The position numbers and the translations under genes were made by a program. Positions 6,750 to 14,948 of a stretch of 20,995 nt of DNA are shown here, piece after piece. The notes beneath the pieces were generated by a model that was not told the DNA's origin, searched no databases, and worked only from the letters and a program-made list of their open reading frames with translations. Source of the stretch: Hyphomicrobiaceae bacterium (lineage in GTDB: Bacteria > Pseudomonadota > Alphaproteobacteria > Rhizobiales > Hyphomicrobiaceae); contig JAFMSC010000018.1 in assembly GCA_017353825.1 (NCBI GenBank), positions 1-20,995 of the forward strand, read 5' to 3'. The stretch's first letter is position 1. Each line of letters opens with the position of its first letter.

Positions 6750-7535
6750 ATGACCGACAAGATGCTCGCGCGGGTGGAAGGGAAGGTCGGCATCATGACC
6801 TTCAACAACCCCGAGAAGCACAACGCCGTCTCCTTTGAGATGTGGGAGGCAGCCGAGAAGATTCTCAACGCCTTCGAGAACGATCCCCACGTCCGCGTGG
6901 CCATCCTCACCGGCGCCGGCGGCAAGGCCTTCGTGTCTGGCGCCGACATCTCCAAGTTCGAGCGCGAGCGCGCCTCGGAGGAGGCTGTGCAACGCTACAA
7001 CGCGCTGGTTGAGCGGGTCTACGCGCGCATCTACCGCTTCGCAAAGCCCACCCTCGCCATGATCCGCGGCTATTGCATCGGCGGGGGGCTCAATCTCGCC
7101 ATCTGTTGCGACATGCGCTTTGCCAGCGAGGGCTCGCGTTTTGCGTTGCCGGCTGCCAAGCTCGGGCTCGGCTACGGCTACAACGGGCTCAGGCGCTACA
7201 TCGAGACCATCGGGCCGGTGGCGACCAAGGAGATCTTCTTCACGGCCCGCCAATTCTCGGCGGAGCAGGCGCGGCGCTGGGGTATGCTCAACGAGGTCGT
7301 GGCCGACGACAAGCTGGAGGCCACGGTGATGGAGACCGCCAACACCATCGCCGACAACGCGCCGCTCACCATCGCCACCGTCAAGAGGAGCACGGTCGAG
7401 ATCCTGACGGACCCCAACCAGCAGGACATCGCCGCGTGCGACGCCATGGTGGCGGCCTGCTTCGCGAGCGAAGACTACCGCGAGGGTCGCCAGGCGTTCC
7501 TGGAGAAGCGCAAGCCGCGGTTCACCGGGAGGTGA
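6750..7535 (+). CDS. Crotonase-fold (enoyl-CoA hydratase/isomerase family) protein lacking both hydratase glutamates
   Basis: This 261-residue crotonase-superfamily protein has the acyl-CoA oxyanion-hole elements AFVSGADISKF (60-70) and GYCIGGGLNLAICCD (107-121). In classical enoyl-CoA hydratase the two catalytic Glu sit in GGGxE and PE. Here the equivalents are Asn115 (GGGLNLA) and Ala135 (FALPAAKLGLG), so ordinary hydration chemistry is unlikely. A known subgroup with PAAxLGLGYGY shares this pattern, and its reactions are poorly defined. The start ATG at 6750 follows GAGG. An upstream frame to 6633 only overlaps the CoA-transferase and was rejected. The stop (7533-7535) is next to the following ATG, and its last codons contain that gene's GGAGG ribosome site, implying translational coupling to the ABC ATPase. 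The likely partner is an acyl-CoA made by the adjacent CoA-transferase. Confidence 0.88.
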   Translation: MTDKMLARVEGKVGIMTFNNPEKHNAVSFEMWEAAEKILNAFENDPHVRVAILTGAGGKAFVSGADISKFERERASEEAVQRYNALVERVYARIYRFAKPTLAMIRGYCIGGGLNLAICCDMRFASEGSRFALPAAKLGLGYGYNGLRRYIETIGPVATKEIFFTARQFSAEQARRWGMLNEVVADDKLEATVMETANTIADNAPLTIATVKRSTVEILTDPNQQDIAACDAMVAACFASEDYREGRQAFLEKRKPRFTGR

Positions 7536-7536
7536 T

Positions 7537-8604
7537 ATGGCCGATCTAGCGCTGGAGGGCCTCACCAAGACCTACGGCGCCAACCGCGCCGTCGACGACG
7601 TGTCGCTGCGGGTCGACCACGGCTTGCTGGCGTCACTGCTTGGGCCTTCGGGGTGCGGCAAGACCACGACGCTCCGGCTGATCGCCGGTTTCATTGAGCC
7701 CAGCGCCGGCAAGATCCGCGTGGGCGACAACGTCGTGTCGGCGCCCGGCCGCGTGCTGGCGCCGGAACGGCGCAACATGTCCATGATCTTCCAGAGCTAC
7801 GCCCTGTGGCCGCACATGACGGTGGCCGAGAATGTGGCCTACGGTCTGACTCTGAGGAAGCTCGGCCGCGTCGAGACGGCCAAGAAGGTCGCCGACATCC
7901 TGACCACCACGCGCCTGTCGCCGCTGGCCGACCGCTACCCGGCCGAGCTGTCGGGCGGCCAGCAGCAGCGCGTCGCGCTCGCCCGCGCGCTGGTGGTCGA
8001 GCCCGAGACGCTGCTGCTCGACGAGCCTCTCTCCAATCTCGATGCCAACCTGCGCGAGGAGATGCGATTCGAGGTGCGCCGCCTACACGACGCCTACCGC
8101 TACACTACGGTGTATGTCACGCACGACCAGAGCGAGGCCATGACCACCTCCGACCTCGTCGCTGTCATGAACGGCGGCCGCGTCGAGCAGCTGGGTAATC
8201 CACGCGAGGTCTACGACCGGCCGGTGTCGGAGTTCGTCGCCCGCTTCCTCGGCGGCAGCAACATCCTCAAGGGCACCGCCCGCGACGCCGCCCACGTGGA
8301 GATCGCCGGCACCGTGGTCAAAGGCGATGGCGCCCCGCTGACGACCGGCACGCCCGCCGCCATTTCCATTCGCCAGCACGAGATCGCGCTCGACCCCGCA
8401 GGCGCAGCGCCCAAGGCGGGGGTGAACAATCTACCGGGCAAGGTCGTCCGCAACGTCTTCCTGGGCCCTCAGCGCGACTACGTGATCGCGCTGCCGGACG
8501 CGACGCAGTTGCGCGTGACCGCCGCGCCCGATATTGACCTCGCCCCCGGTTTCGACGTGACGTTGCGACTGCCGGAGGCGCGATGCCGCCTGCTCTCGCG
8601 CTGA
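7537..8604 (+). CDS. ABC importer ATPase, FbpC/PotA/PhnT-like
   Basis: This 355-residue nucleotide-binding subunit energises the importer encoded by the next three genes. Motifs are complete: Walker A GPSGCGKTT (36-44), Q-loop Gln86 in IFQSYALWPHM, signature LSGGQQQRVALARAL (138-152), Walker B LLLDEPLSNLD (159-169) and H-loop His196 in YVTHDQSEA. The last 110 or so residues form a TOBE-type regulatory domain, as in the iron(III)/polyamine/aminoethylphosphonate subgroup. The start at 7537 is firm: a strong GGGAGGTGAT precedes ATG, one base after the crotonase-like stop. The gene is unusually placed ahead of its binding-protein genes. Substrate is set by the SBPs, not by this subunit. Confidence 0.93.
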   Translation: MADLALEGLTKTYGANRAVDDVSLRVDHGLLASLLGPSGCGKTTTLRLIAGFIEPSAGKIRVGDNVVSAPGRVLAPERRNMSMIFQSYALWPHMTVAENVAYGLTLRKLGRVETAKKVADILTTTRLSPLADRYPAELSGGQQQRVALARALVVEPETLLLDEPLSNLDANLREEMRFEVRRLHDAYRYTTVYVTHDQSEAMTTSDLVAVMNGGRVEQLGNPREVYDRPVSEFVARFLGGSNILKGTARDAAHVEIAGTVVKGDGAPLTTGTPAAISIRQHEIALDPAGAAPKAGVNNLPGKVVRNVFLGPQRDYVIALPDATQLRVTAAPDIDLAPGFDVTLRLPEARCRLLSR

Positions 8605-8608
8605 GACG

Positions 8609-8697
8609 GTGTCTGAGCCCCCTGGAGTCCTCTGGGTCTGACGCGGTGTCTTGGCGCGGGTTGCACACTGGGCGTCGGCCCTCCGGGTCTGACACCC
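8609..8697. repeat. GGGTCTGAC-containing repeats in the spacer before the first SBP gene
   Basis: The 115-bp spacer has three GTCTGA cores in the same orientation at 8611, 8636 and 8687. The latter two are in GGGTCTGAC (8634-8642 and 8685-8693). GGTGTCTGAGCCC (from 8609) is an imperfect inverse of GGGTCTGACACC (8685-8696). The same 9-mer forms one arm of the hairpin at 17105-17131. It is probably a degenerate REP-like element. Confidence 0.6.
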
Positions 8698-8719
8698 ACA
8701 CAACGCAAGGGAGAACGCC

Positions 8720-9787
8720 ATGTCCCAACCGACCCTCACGCGGCGCAGCCTGATTGAGGGGGCTGCCGCCCTCGGCGCCGCCACCGCCCTGTCGTCGCCG
8801 ACATGGTCCGCCACGCCCGAGCCGTCCAAGGTCACGCCCGATCTCGTCGCGGCGGCCACCAAAGAGGGCAAGGCGGTCTGGTACACCGCGGTGGACCTCC
8901 CCGTGGCCGAGCGCATGGCGAAGGCGTTCGAGGCCAAGTATCCAGGCATCGCCGTGCGCGTCGAGCGCTCGGGGGGCGAGCGCATCTTCCAGCGCATCGG
9001 CCAGGAATACGCGAGCAGCATCCACGCGGTGGATGTGGTCAATAGCTCGGACGCGGCCCACTTCATCGTGTGGAAGCGCCAGGGTATCCTGCTGCCCTAC
9101 GTCCCAGAGGACGTGGCGCTCCACTATCCACCCGAGCACCGCGATCCGGATGGCCAGTTCGCCAGCTGGCGCATCTGGCTCAGCGTCATTGGCTACAACA
9201 CCAACATGGTGAAGCCCGAGGAGGCGCCCAAGAGCTTCGCCGACCTGCTCGACCCGAAGTGGGCCGGCAAGATCGTCAAGGCACATCCCGGATACTCAGG
9301 CACCATCATGACCGCGACCTTCCAGATGGCGCGCGATCTCGGTTGGGAGTACTTCGAAAAGCTCGCCAAGCAGAGGATCATGCAGGTGCAGTCGTCCGCC
9401 GACCCGCCGAAGAAGCTGGCGCTGGGCGAGCGGGCCGTCATGGCCGACGGCAACGAGTACAATCTGATCCAGATGAAGGAGAAGGGCGAGCCGGTGGAGA
9501 TCGTCTACCCGACCGAGGGCGCGCCGCTCATCGTGGGTCCGTCCGGGCTGATGAAGGACGCGCCCAACCCCAACGCCGCCAAGCTCCTGATGTCCTGGAT
9601 GTTCAGCCAGGACGGCCAGCAGTACCTGGTGGACTTCGGCGGGCTCCGGTCCGCCCATGCACTCGTCAAGGAGAAGCCGGGCCGCAAGCCGCTGAAGGAG
9701 ATCAAGACCATGAAGGACGATCCGGCGGCTGTGGAGGCGCAGGCCGACGAGATCAAGGCGCACTACGCGCGGATCTTCAAAGTGTAA
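8720..9787 (+). CDS. Tat-exported extracellular solute-binding protein, Fe3+/thiamine-type ABC family (copy 1)
   Basis: This is a 355-residue periplasmic binding protein of the cluster containing FbpA, ThiB and PhnS. A twin-arginine signal (TRRSLIEGAAALGAA, from residue 7) predicts Tat export. The mature part has YNTNMV, SFADLLDPKWAGKIV and HPGYSGTIMTAT, typical of the family. The double Tyr used by FbpA to hold ferric iron is not visible, so an organic ligand is more likely than iron. GGGAGA lies 7 bases before ATG 8720. The stop is 11 bases ahead of a paralogue of identical length. It differs from copy 2 in the loop near NEYNLIQMKEKGEP and in GLRSAHAL close to the C-terminus, both plausible ligand-contact regions. 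Confidence 0.9.
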   Translation: MSQPTLTRRSLIEGAAALGAATALSSPTWSATPEPSKVTPDLVAAATKEGKAVWYTAVDLPVAERMAKAFEAKYPGIAVRVERSGGERIFQRIGQEYASSIHAVDVVNSSDAAHFIVWKRQGILLPYVPEDVALHYPPEHRDPDGQFASWRIWLSVIGYNTNMVKPEEAPKSFADLLDPKWAGKIVKAHPGYSGTIMTATFQMARDLGWEYFEKLAKQRIMQVQSSADPPKKLALGERAVMADGNEYNLIQMKEKGEPVEIVYPTEGAPLIVGPSGLMKDAPNPNAAKLLMSWMFSQDGQQYLVDFGGLRSAHALVKEKPGRKPLKEIKTMKDDPAAVEAQADEIKAHYARIFKV

Positions 9788-9798
9788 GGGCCCCTCCC

Positions 9799-10866
9799 AT
9801 GACACCACGTTCCCCCTCGCGTCGTCAGCTGTTGAAGGCGGCCGGTGCGGCGGCCGTCGTTGGCGGCCTCCCGGCCCGTGTGCTGTCGGCGGCTCCGCCG
9901 GCAGTGTCCGCCACGCCCGAGCTCATCGCGGCGGCGACGAGCGAGGGCAAGCTCAACTTCTACACGGCCATGGACCTGCCGGTGGCCGAGAAGATCGCCA
10001 AGGCGTTCGAGGCCAAATACTCCGGCATCGCCGTACGCGTGGAGCGGTCGGGTAGCGAGCGCGTGTTCCAGCGTATTGCGCAGGAGATGGGCAGCGGCAT
10101 CCGCAACGTCGACATCGTCAACACTTCGGATGCCGCTCACGTAATCGTCTGGAAGCGCAACGGCTGGCTCGCGCCGTTCGTGCCATCGGATGTGGCCGCG
10201 CACTGGCTCGAGCAATACAAGGACCCGGACGGCACCTGGGCGACGGTGCGCATCTACCTGAGCGTCATCGCCTACAACACCAACCTGGTCGCGCCCGGTG
10301 ACGTGCCCAAGAGCTTCGCCGAGCTCTTGGAGCCCAAATGGATGGGCAAGCTCGTCAAGGGCCATCCCGGCTACTCCGGCACCATTATGACGGCGACGCA
10401 CCAGATGGCGCGCGATCTGGGCTGGGGGTACTTCGAGAAGCTCGCCGGACAGAAGGTGCTGCAGGTGCAGTCGTCCACCGATCCCCCGAAGAAGATCGCC
10501 CTGGGCGAGCGTGCGGTGCAGGTGGACGGCGGCGACTACAACGTCTTCACGCACAAACAGCAGGGAGCGCCGGTGGAGGTGGTCTACGCCAGCGAGGGTT
10601 CGCCGACCATCTCGAGCCCGAACGCTATCTTCGCGGGCGCCGTCAATCCCAACGCGGCGCGGCTGTTCCAGTGCTGGCTGTGCTCGCGCGAGGGCCAACA
10701 GTTCCTCGTCGACACCACCGGCCAGTATCCGGCTCACGGCGAGGCCAAGGCGCATCCCAGTCGGCGGCCATTGTCGCAGATCAAGCTCATGCGCGAAGAC
10801 CCGGTCGAGGTCGAAGCCAAGGCCGACGAGATCAAGGCGAGGTACACGTCGATCTTCAAGGTCTGA
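9799..10866 (+). CDS. Tat-exported extracellular solute-binding protein, Fe3+/thiamine-type ABC family (copy 2)
   Basis: This tandem paralogue of the preceding gene is also 355 residues. The Tat motif SRRQLLKAAG (from residue 7) is a better match to consensus than that of copy 1. Long identical blocks are shared (GIAVRVERSG, HPGYSGTIMTAT, QMARDLGW, DPPKK, ALGERAV), so the pair arose by duplication. Replacements cluster in likely ligand loops: DYNVFTHKQQGAP for NEYNLIQMKEKGEP, and GQYPAHGEAK for GLRSAHALVK. AAGGG overlapping the upstream stop serves as ribosome site for ATG 9799. An upstream frame back to 9070 is antisense-free but overlaps copy 1 and was rejected. One permease and one ATPase presumably serve both proteins, widening the ligand range. 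Confidence 0.9.
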   Translation: MTPRSPSRRQLLKAAGAAAVVGGLPARVLSAAPPAVSATPELIAAATSEGKLNFYTAMDLPVAEKIAKAFEAKYSGIAVRVERSGSERVFQRIAQEMGSGIRNVDIVNTSDAAHVIVWKRNGWLAPFVPSDVAAHWLEQYKDPDGTWATVRIYLSVIAYNTNLVAPGDVPKSFAELLEPKWMGKLVKGHPGYSGTIMTATHQMARDLGWGYFEKLAGQKVLQVQSSTDPPKKIALGERAVQVDGGDYNVFTHKQQGAPVEVVYASEGSPTISSPNAIFAGAVNPNAARLFQCWLCSREGQQFLVDTTGQYPAHGEAKAHPSRRPLSQIKLMREDPVEVEAKADEIKARYTSIFKV

Positions 10867-10898
10867 AGCCCGAAATCAAAAAACCCGGAGTGGAAGGT

Positions 10899-10956
10899 CA
10901 GAAAAGTCAGAAAATGTGACCGACGCGAAGCGTAGGAAGGTGATTTCTGATTTCTG
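10899..10956. repeat. Inverted repeat of CAGAAA/TTTCTG units between SBP copy 2 and the permease gene
   Basis: The left arm at 10899-10915 has two CAGAAA units, and the right arm at 10943-10956 has ATTTCTGATTTCTG. They can pair over about 14 bp with small bulges around a loop of about 27 nt. The 126-bp spacer is visibly richer in A/T than the flanking genes. It may form an mRNA structure that sets SBP versus permease levels, or be a degenerate repeat element. Confidence 0.55.
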
Positions 10957-10992
10957 CTTCCGATCCCCGATTCCAAGAGCAATCAGAGGACC

Positions 10993-12732
10993 GTGGCCAC
11001 ACTCGACAGCACTCAGGCCCTGGCCGGCGCGACGGTCCCAACCGCGCGCACCAGACTCGACCTGTCCACGCCGGTGATGGTGCTGTTCACGGCGGCGCTG
11101 TGCGTGCTGATCGTGCTGCCGCTCGGCTGGCTATTGGTGTTCGCTTTCCGCGACCAGGCTGGTCGCGCCACGCTGGCCAACTTCCAACGCCTGCTGACGG
11201 ATCCGACCTTCGTCGAGCCGCTGCTGACGACTTTCACCATCGCAGGCTCGGTAAGCCTCGCCTGCGGGGCTATCGCGGCGCCCATGGCCTGGCTCGTCGC
11301 CCGCAGCGACATGCCCGCACGCAACGCGGTCCGCATCATCGTTACGGCCTCGTTCGTGACGCCGCCGTTCCTCGGCGCCATAGCCTGGGAGCTGCTGGCC
11401 GCCCCCAACAGCGGGCTCCTCAACCAGGCCTGGCGCGCGGTGACGGGCGCGCCATCTGAGGAGGCGCTGTTCGACATCTACACGCTCACCGGGCTGATCT
11501 TCGTCGTCTGCTGCTACACGTTCCCCTACGTGTTCGTGCTGGTGGCCAACGCCTTGGAGCGGGTGCCGGGCGATCTCGAGGACGCCGCCGCCATGCTCGG
11601 CTCCTCGCGCTGGCGCACGGCGCGCCGCATCACGATTCCGCTGGCCTTGCCGGCGCTCTTGGCCGGGCTGCTCGTCGCATTCCTGCAGGCCATGACGCTG
11701 TTCGGGTCACCTGCCATCCTGGCGCTGCCCGCCGGCTTCCACACCATCACAACCAAGATCTGGAGCCTGTTCCAGTATCCGCCGAAGCCGGAGTTGGCCG
11801 CCGCAGCCTCGCTGCCCCTGCTCGTGCTGACCGTGGTGCTGCTGCGTGCGCAGAGCGCCATCCTCGGCCGGCGCAGCTTTGCTGTGGTCGGTGGCAAAGG
11901 TGCCGCGCCGCGGCTTGTGGGCCTTGGCGCCCTGCGCTGGCCGGCGCTCGCGCTGTGCCTAGCACTCTTGTGCCTGCCGGTGTTCCTGCCGTACGGGGCC
12001 CTCGTCAACGCGGCCTTCTCCAAGGTGCCCTCGCAGCTCTTGACGCTCGATCGGTTCACGTTGCGTAACTTTGTCTTCGTGTTCTCCGAGGTGTCCGCCA
12101 CCAAGCTCGCCATGAAGAACACCTTCCTGCTCGGCGCCATGGCCGCCACGGCGGGCGCGCTGATGGCGCTCGTCATCGCCTACCTGACGAGTCGCGCCGC
12201 CGGCCGCGGCCATCGCGTCCTCGGCTTCCTCGCCATGGCGCCGATCGCGGTGCCGGGGATCGTGCTGGGCGTGGGCCTGTTCCTCGCCTACACGCGGCCC
12301 CCGTTCGTGCTCTACGGCACCCTGTGGATCCTGCTGCTCGCCTACATCACCATCGAGCTGCCCGCCGCCTACCAGCAGATGCAGTCGGCGTTCCATTCCG
12401 TGCACCACGAGCTGGAGGAGGCCGGCCGCATCTTCGGCGCGACGCGCCTGCGGGTGCTGAAGGACGTGACCGGGCCGCTCTTGCGGTCGAGCCTGGTCGC
12501 CACCTGGTGCTTCGTGTTCGTCGCCGTGGTGCGCGAGCTGTCCGCCGCGGTCATTCTCTTCACGTCGCAGACCAAGGTGCTCTCGGTCCTGATCTTCGAC
12601 CTCAAGGAGAGCGGGGACCTCGCCGCCATTGCCGTGCTCGGACTCTCCATGCTGGTCCTGACCGCCCTCGTCATCGTCGCCGCCAACAGCCTGCTGGGCG
12701 GCGGCTCGGCGGCGCGCTTGAGGAACAATTGA
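10993..12732 (+). CDS. Fused double-domain ABC importer permease, FbpB/ThiP-like
   Basis: This 579-residue inner-membrane permease has two BPD_transp_1 halves in one chain, each with about six transmembrane segments, as in FbpB, SfuB and ThiP. Two EAA-type loops that dock the ATPase are visible: LEDAAAMLGSSRWRTARRIT in the first half, and ELEEAGRIFGATRLRVLKDV in the second. The fusion lets a single gene replace a permease pair, so ATPase (7537-8604), two SBPs and this gene make a complete importer. GTG 10993 is the likely start. AGAGGA lies only 2 bases ahead of it, closer than ideal, so initiation may be weak or the start slightly different. The stop overlaps the ribosome site of the MmgE/PrpD gene. 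Confidence 0.92.
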   Translation: MATLDSTQALAGATVPTARTRLDLSTPVMVLFTAALCVLIVLPLGWLLVFAFRDQAGRATLANFQRLLTDPTFVEPLLTTFTIAGSVSLACGAIAAPMAWLVARSDMPARNAVRIIVTASFVTPPFLGAIAWELLAAPNSGLLNQAWRAVTGAPSEEALFDIYTLTGLIFVVCCYTFPYVFVLVANALERVPGDLEDAAAMLGSSRWRTARRITIPLALPALLAGLLVAFLQAMTLFGSPAILALPAGFHTITTKIWSLFQYPPKPELAAAASLPLLVLTVVLLRAQSAILGRRSFAVVGGKGAAPRLVGLGALRWPALALCLALLCLPVFLPYGALVNAAFSKVPSQLLTLDRFTLRNFVFVFSEVSATKLAMKNTFLLGAMAATAGALMALVIAYLTSRAAGRGHRVLGFLAMAPIAVPGIVLGVGLFLAYTRPPFVLYGTLWILLLAYITIELPAAYQQMQSAFHSVHHELEEAGRIFGATRLRVLKDVTGPLLRSSLVATWCFVFVAVVRELSAAVILFTSQTKVLSVLIFDLKESGDLAAIAVLGLSMLVLTALVIVAANSLLGGGSAARLRNN

Positions 12733-12733
12733 C

Positions 12734-14128
12734 ATGGCCTCAGACAATACCACGCGCGGGGCCGCCGATCCGGTTCCCGCCGTCGCCGAGGCGCTGGGGG
12801 GCGCGATCGCAAGAATCGACGCAGAAGCGCTTCCCGCCGATGTCAGAGACACCTGCGAGCGGCTGCTGCTGGACGTGGCCGGCCTGTGCCTGGTCGCCCG
12901 CAACACCGACTATGTGCGCGCCGCCAGCGCCGCCTGGAGCGATCCGGGCTCCGCCACCGTCATCGGCCACAGCTCAACGCGCAGTCCCGCAGCCGCCGCC
13001 TTCATCAACGGCACCGCAGCCCATGGCGAGGACTACGACGACACCTTCGAGGGCGGGCCCGTGCACACGGGAGCGGTGGTCGTCCCGGCCGTGCTTGCCG
13101 CTTGTGAGGCGGAGGGGCGCAGCGGGGCCGATGCTCTGCTCGGGATTGCCATCGGGGTGGAGACGCTCTGCCGGCTGTGCCTGATCGTGCCCAAGGCGGT
13201 CCACAAGGCCGGTTTTCATCCGACCGCCGTGTTCGGCACCATCGCCGCCGCCGCGGGCGTCTCGGCGGCCCTCGGGCTCACGCCGCGACAGATCGTCGAC
13301 GCGCTCGGCACGGCCGGCAGCATGGCCGGCGGCCTCATTGAGTACCTCGCCGAGGGCGCCTGGACCAAACGCATGCATCCGGGCTGGGCCGCCCAGTCAG
13401 GCCTGCGCGCGGCGTTGCTGGGCCGTGCCGGCTTCAGGGGCCCGCGCACCGTGTTCGAAGGCACGCACGGGCTCATCAACGGCTTCGCCCACACCACGCA
13501 GGGCGACTTCGAGGCGCTCACCCGTCACTTCGGCACGGAGTGGCACACCCCCAAGCTCGCCTTCAAGCCCTACCCCTGCGGGACGATGATCCAGCCGTAC
13601 ATCGATTGCGCGCTGCGCCTGTGGAGGGCCGGCATCCAGCCCTCGCAGGTGCGCGGCATCGTGTGCGAGACCGCTGAGGGCATCCTGCACCGGCTCTGGG
13701 AGCCGCTCCCTGCCAAGCGGCGCCCGCCGAACGGCTACGCGGCCAAGTTCGCCACTCCCTACTGCATCGCCACGGCGCTGGTCTATGGCGCAGTGGGCCT
13801 GGAGCACTTCACCGACGCCGCCGTAGGCGACGAGGCGGTGCTCGCACTCGCCGCCAAGGTGGCGTTCACCGTCGATCCCGACAATCCCTATCCTCGCCGC
13901 TACACCGGTCACGTGCGCGTCGAGCTCCAGGACGGCCGCGCCGTCGAAGAGCGGCAGTCCGACCTGCGCGGCGGAGCCATGGCGCCGCTCGACCGCTCTG
14001 AGATCGAGATGAAGTTCATCGCCAACGCCTGCCACGGCGGCTGGCGCGCCGAGGAGGCCACAGGGGCCGTGCGGGCGGCCGGCCGCGCCCTGTCGGGCCC
14101 CCTCGATCTCGCCATCTGGCGCAAATAG
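12734..14128 (+). CDS. MmgE/PrpD family protein
   Basis: At 464 residues this is a full-length member of the MmgE/PrpD fold, which includes 2-methylcitrate dehydratase, cis-aconitate decarboxylase and iminodisuccinate epimerase: cofactor-free enzymes acting on di- and tricarboxylic acids. Family marks are AHGEDYDDTFEGGPVHTGAV (96-115), corresponding to the active-site HxxDxDDT region, and HPGWAAQSGLRAALLGRAGF in the middle, then a C-terminal domain with KFATPYCIATALVYG. ATG 12734 lies one base after the permease stop (TGACATG), with AGGAA about 9 bases ahead. There is no signal peptide, so it is cytosolic. The family member cannot be chosen from sequence alone. The transporter context suggests a polycarboxylate-like imported substrate or intermediate. 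Confidence 0.9.
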   Translation: MASDNTTRGAADPVPAVAEALGGAIARIDAEALPADVRDTCERLLLDVAGLCLVARNTDYVRAASAAWSDPGSATVIGHSSTRSPAAAAFINGTAAHGEDYDDTFEGGPVHTGAVVVPAVLAACEAEGRSGADALLGIAIGVETLCRLCLIVPKAVHKAGFHPTAVFGTIAAAAGVSAALGLTPRQIVDALGTAGSMAGGLIEYLAEGAWTKRMHPGWAAQSGLRAALLGRAGFRGPRTVFEGTHGLINGFAHTTQGDFEALTRHFGTEWHTPKLAFKPYPCGTMIQPYIDCALRLWRAGIQPSQVRGIVCETAEGILHRLWEPLPAKRRPPNGYAAKFATPYCIATALVYGAVGLEHFTDAAVGDEAVLALAAKVAFTVDPDNPYPRRYTGHVRVELQDGRAVEERQSDLRGGAMAPLDRSEIEMKFIANACHGGWRAEEATGAVRAAGRALSGPLDLAIWRK

Positions 14129-14137
14129 GAGTGAGCC

Positions 14138-14893
14138 GTGCTGTCGCCTAAGCCTCTCGCCGGCAAGGTCGCCCTCGTGACTGGCGCCGGCCGCAATATC
14201 GGACGAGCCGTCGCCCTCGCGCTGGCCGGGGATGGCGCCAGCGTCGTCGTCAACGCCCGCAGCAACAAGTGGGAAGCCGACGCCGTCGTCAACACCATCG
14301 AAGCAGCGGGCGGCAAGGCCCTCGCGGCCCTCGGCGATGTTGCCAGCCCCGAGGCCGTTGCCCTCGTCGTCGCGAAGGCCAAGGCCACCTTCGGCCGCAT
14401 CGATATTCTCGTGTGCAATGCAGCGCTGCGCCGGGAGCTGCCGTTCAGGAGGATGGCACTCTCGGACTGGCGCGAGGTCATGACCACCTCCCTCGACAGC
14501 CTGTTCATCTGCGCCAAGGCCGCCCTGCCCCACTTGGAAGCGAACGGCTGGGGGCGCATCGTCAACATCGGCGGCTTGAGTGCGCACACCGGCGCCAAGG
14601 ATCGCCTGCACGTGGTCACCGCCAAGCTTGGGCTCGTCGGCTTCACGCGGGGTCTGGCGCACGACCTCGCCGGCACCGGGATCACCGTGAACTGCGTGGT
14701 TCCCGGCATGATCGAGACGCTGCGCCCAATCAGCAGGCCGACGCCGGCACACCACGGTTTCGCCAGGACGCTGACCGGGCGGGGCGGACGGTGCGAGGAA
14801 GTCGCCGCGGCCGTGTGCTATCTATGCGGCCCTGGCAGCGACTACGTCACCGGCCAGACGCTGCACGTCAACGGCGGGGCGTATCTTGGCTGA
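14138..14893 (+). CDS. SDR-family (Rossmann) protein with altered catalytic tetrad
   Basis: This is a 251-residue classical-length short-chain dehydrogenase/reductase. The nucleotide-binding TGAGRNIG (15-22), the NAA motif (94-96) and the C-terminal YVTGQTLHVNGG (from 236) are in place. The catalytic Asn-Ser-Tyr-Lys set is not: Ser118 replaces the Asn, Gly146 the Ser, and Val159 the Tyr (HVVTAK instead of YxxxK). Only Lys163 remains. Ser148 might partly stand in. The fold and dinucleotide binding therefore look intact, while ordinary alcohol/ketone redox chemistry is doubtful. GTG 14138 is preceded by AGGAG, which overlaps the upstream stop. The 3' end overlaps the longest reading of the following gene. 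It presumably acts with MmgE/PrpD and the RidA-like protein in the same pathway. Confidence 0.88.
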   Translation: MLSPKPLAGKVALVTGAGRNIGRAVALALAGDGASVVVNARSNKWEADAVVNTIEAAGGKALAALGDVASPEAVALVVAKAKATFGRIDILVCNAALRRELPFRRMALSDWREVMTTSLDSLFICAKAALPHLEANGWGRIVNIGGLSAHTGAKDRLHVVTAKLGLVGFTRGLAHDLAGTGITVNCVVPGMIETLRPISRPTPAHHGFARTLTGRGGRCEEVAAAVCYLCGPGSDYVTGQTLHVNGGAYLG

Positions 14894-14948
14894 GAATGCC
14901 GATGGTCTCCGCCCAAGTTTCGCCCCCCGCAAAGAAGGATCGTCACGG

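Noticed and set aside
9070..9798. Upstream extension of SBP copy 2 giving a 598-residue protein
   Set aside because: The added part is an out-of-frame reading of SBP copy 1. A proper Tat signal starts at 9799.
13397..14755. Long minus-strand open frame opposite MmgE/PrpD and SDR genes (452 codons)
   Set aside because: It spans two unrelated + strand genes with clear motifs and has shadow-type composition.
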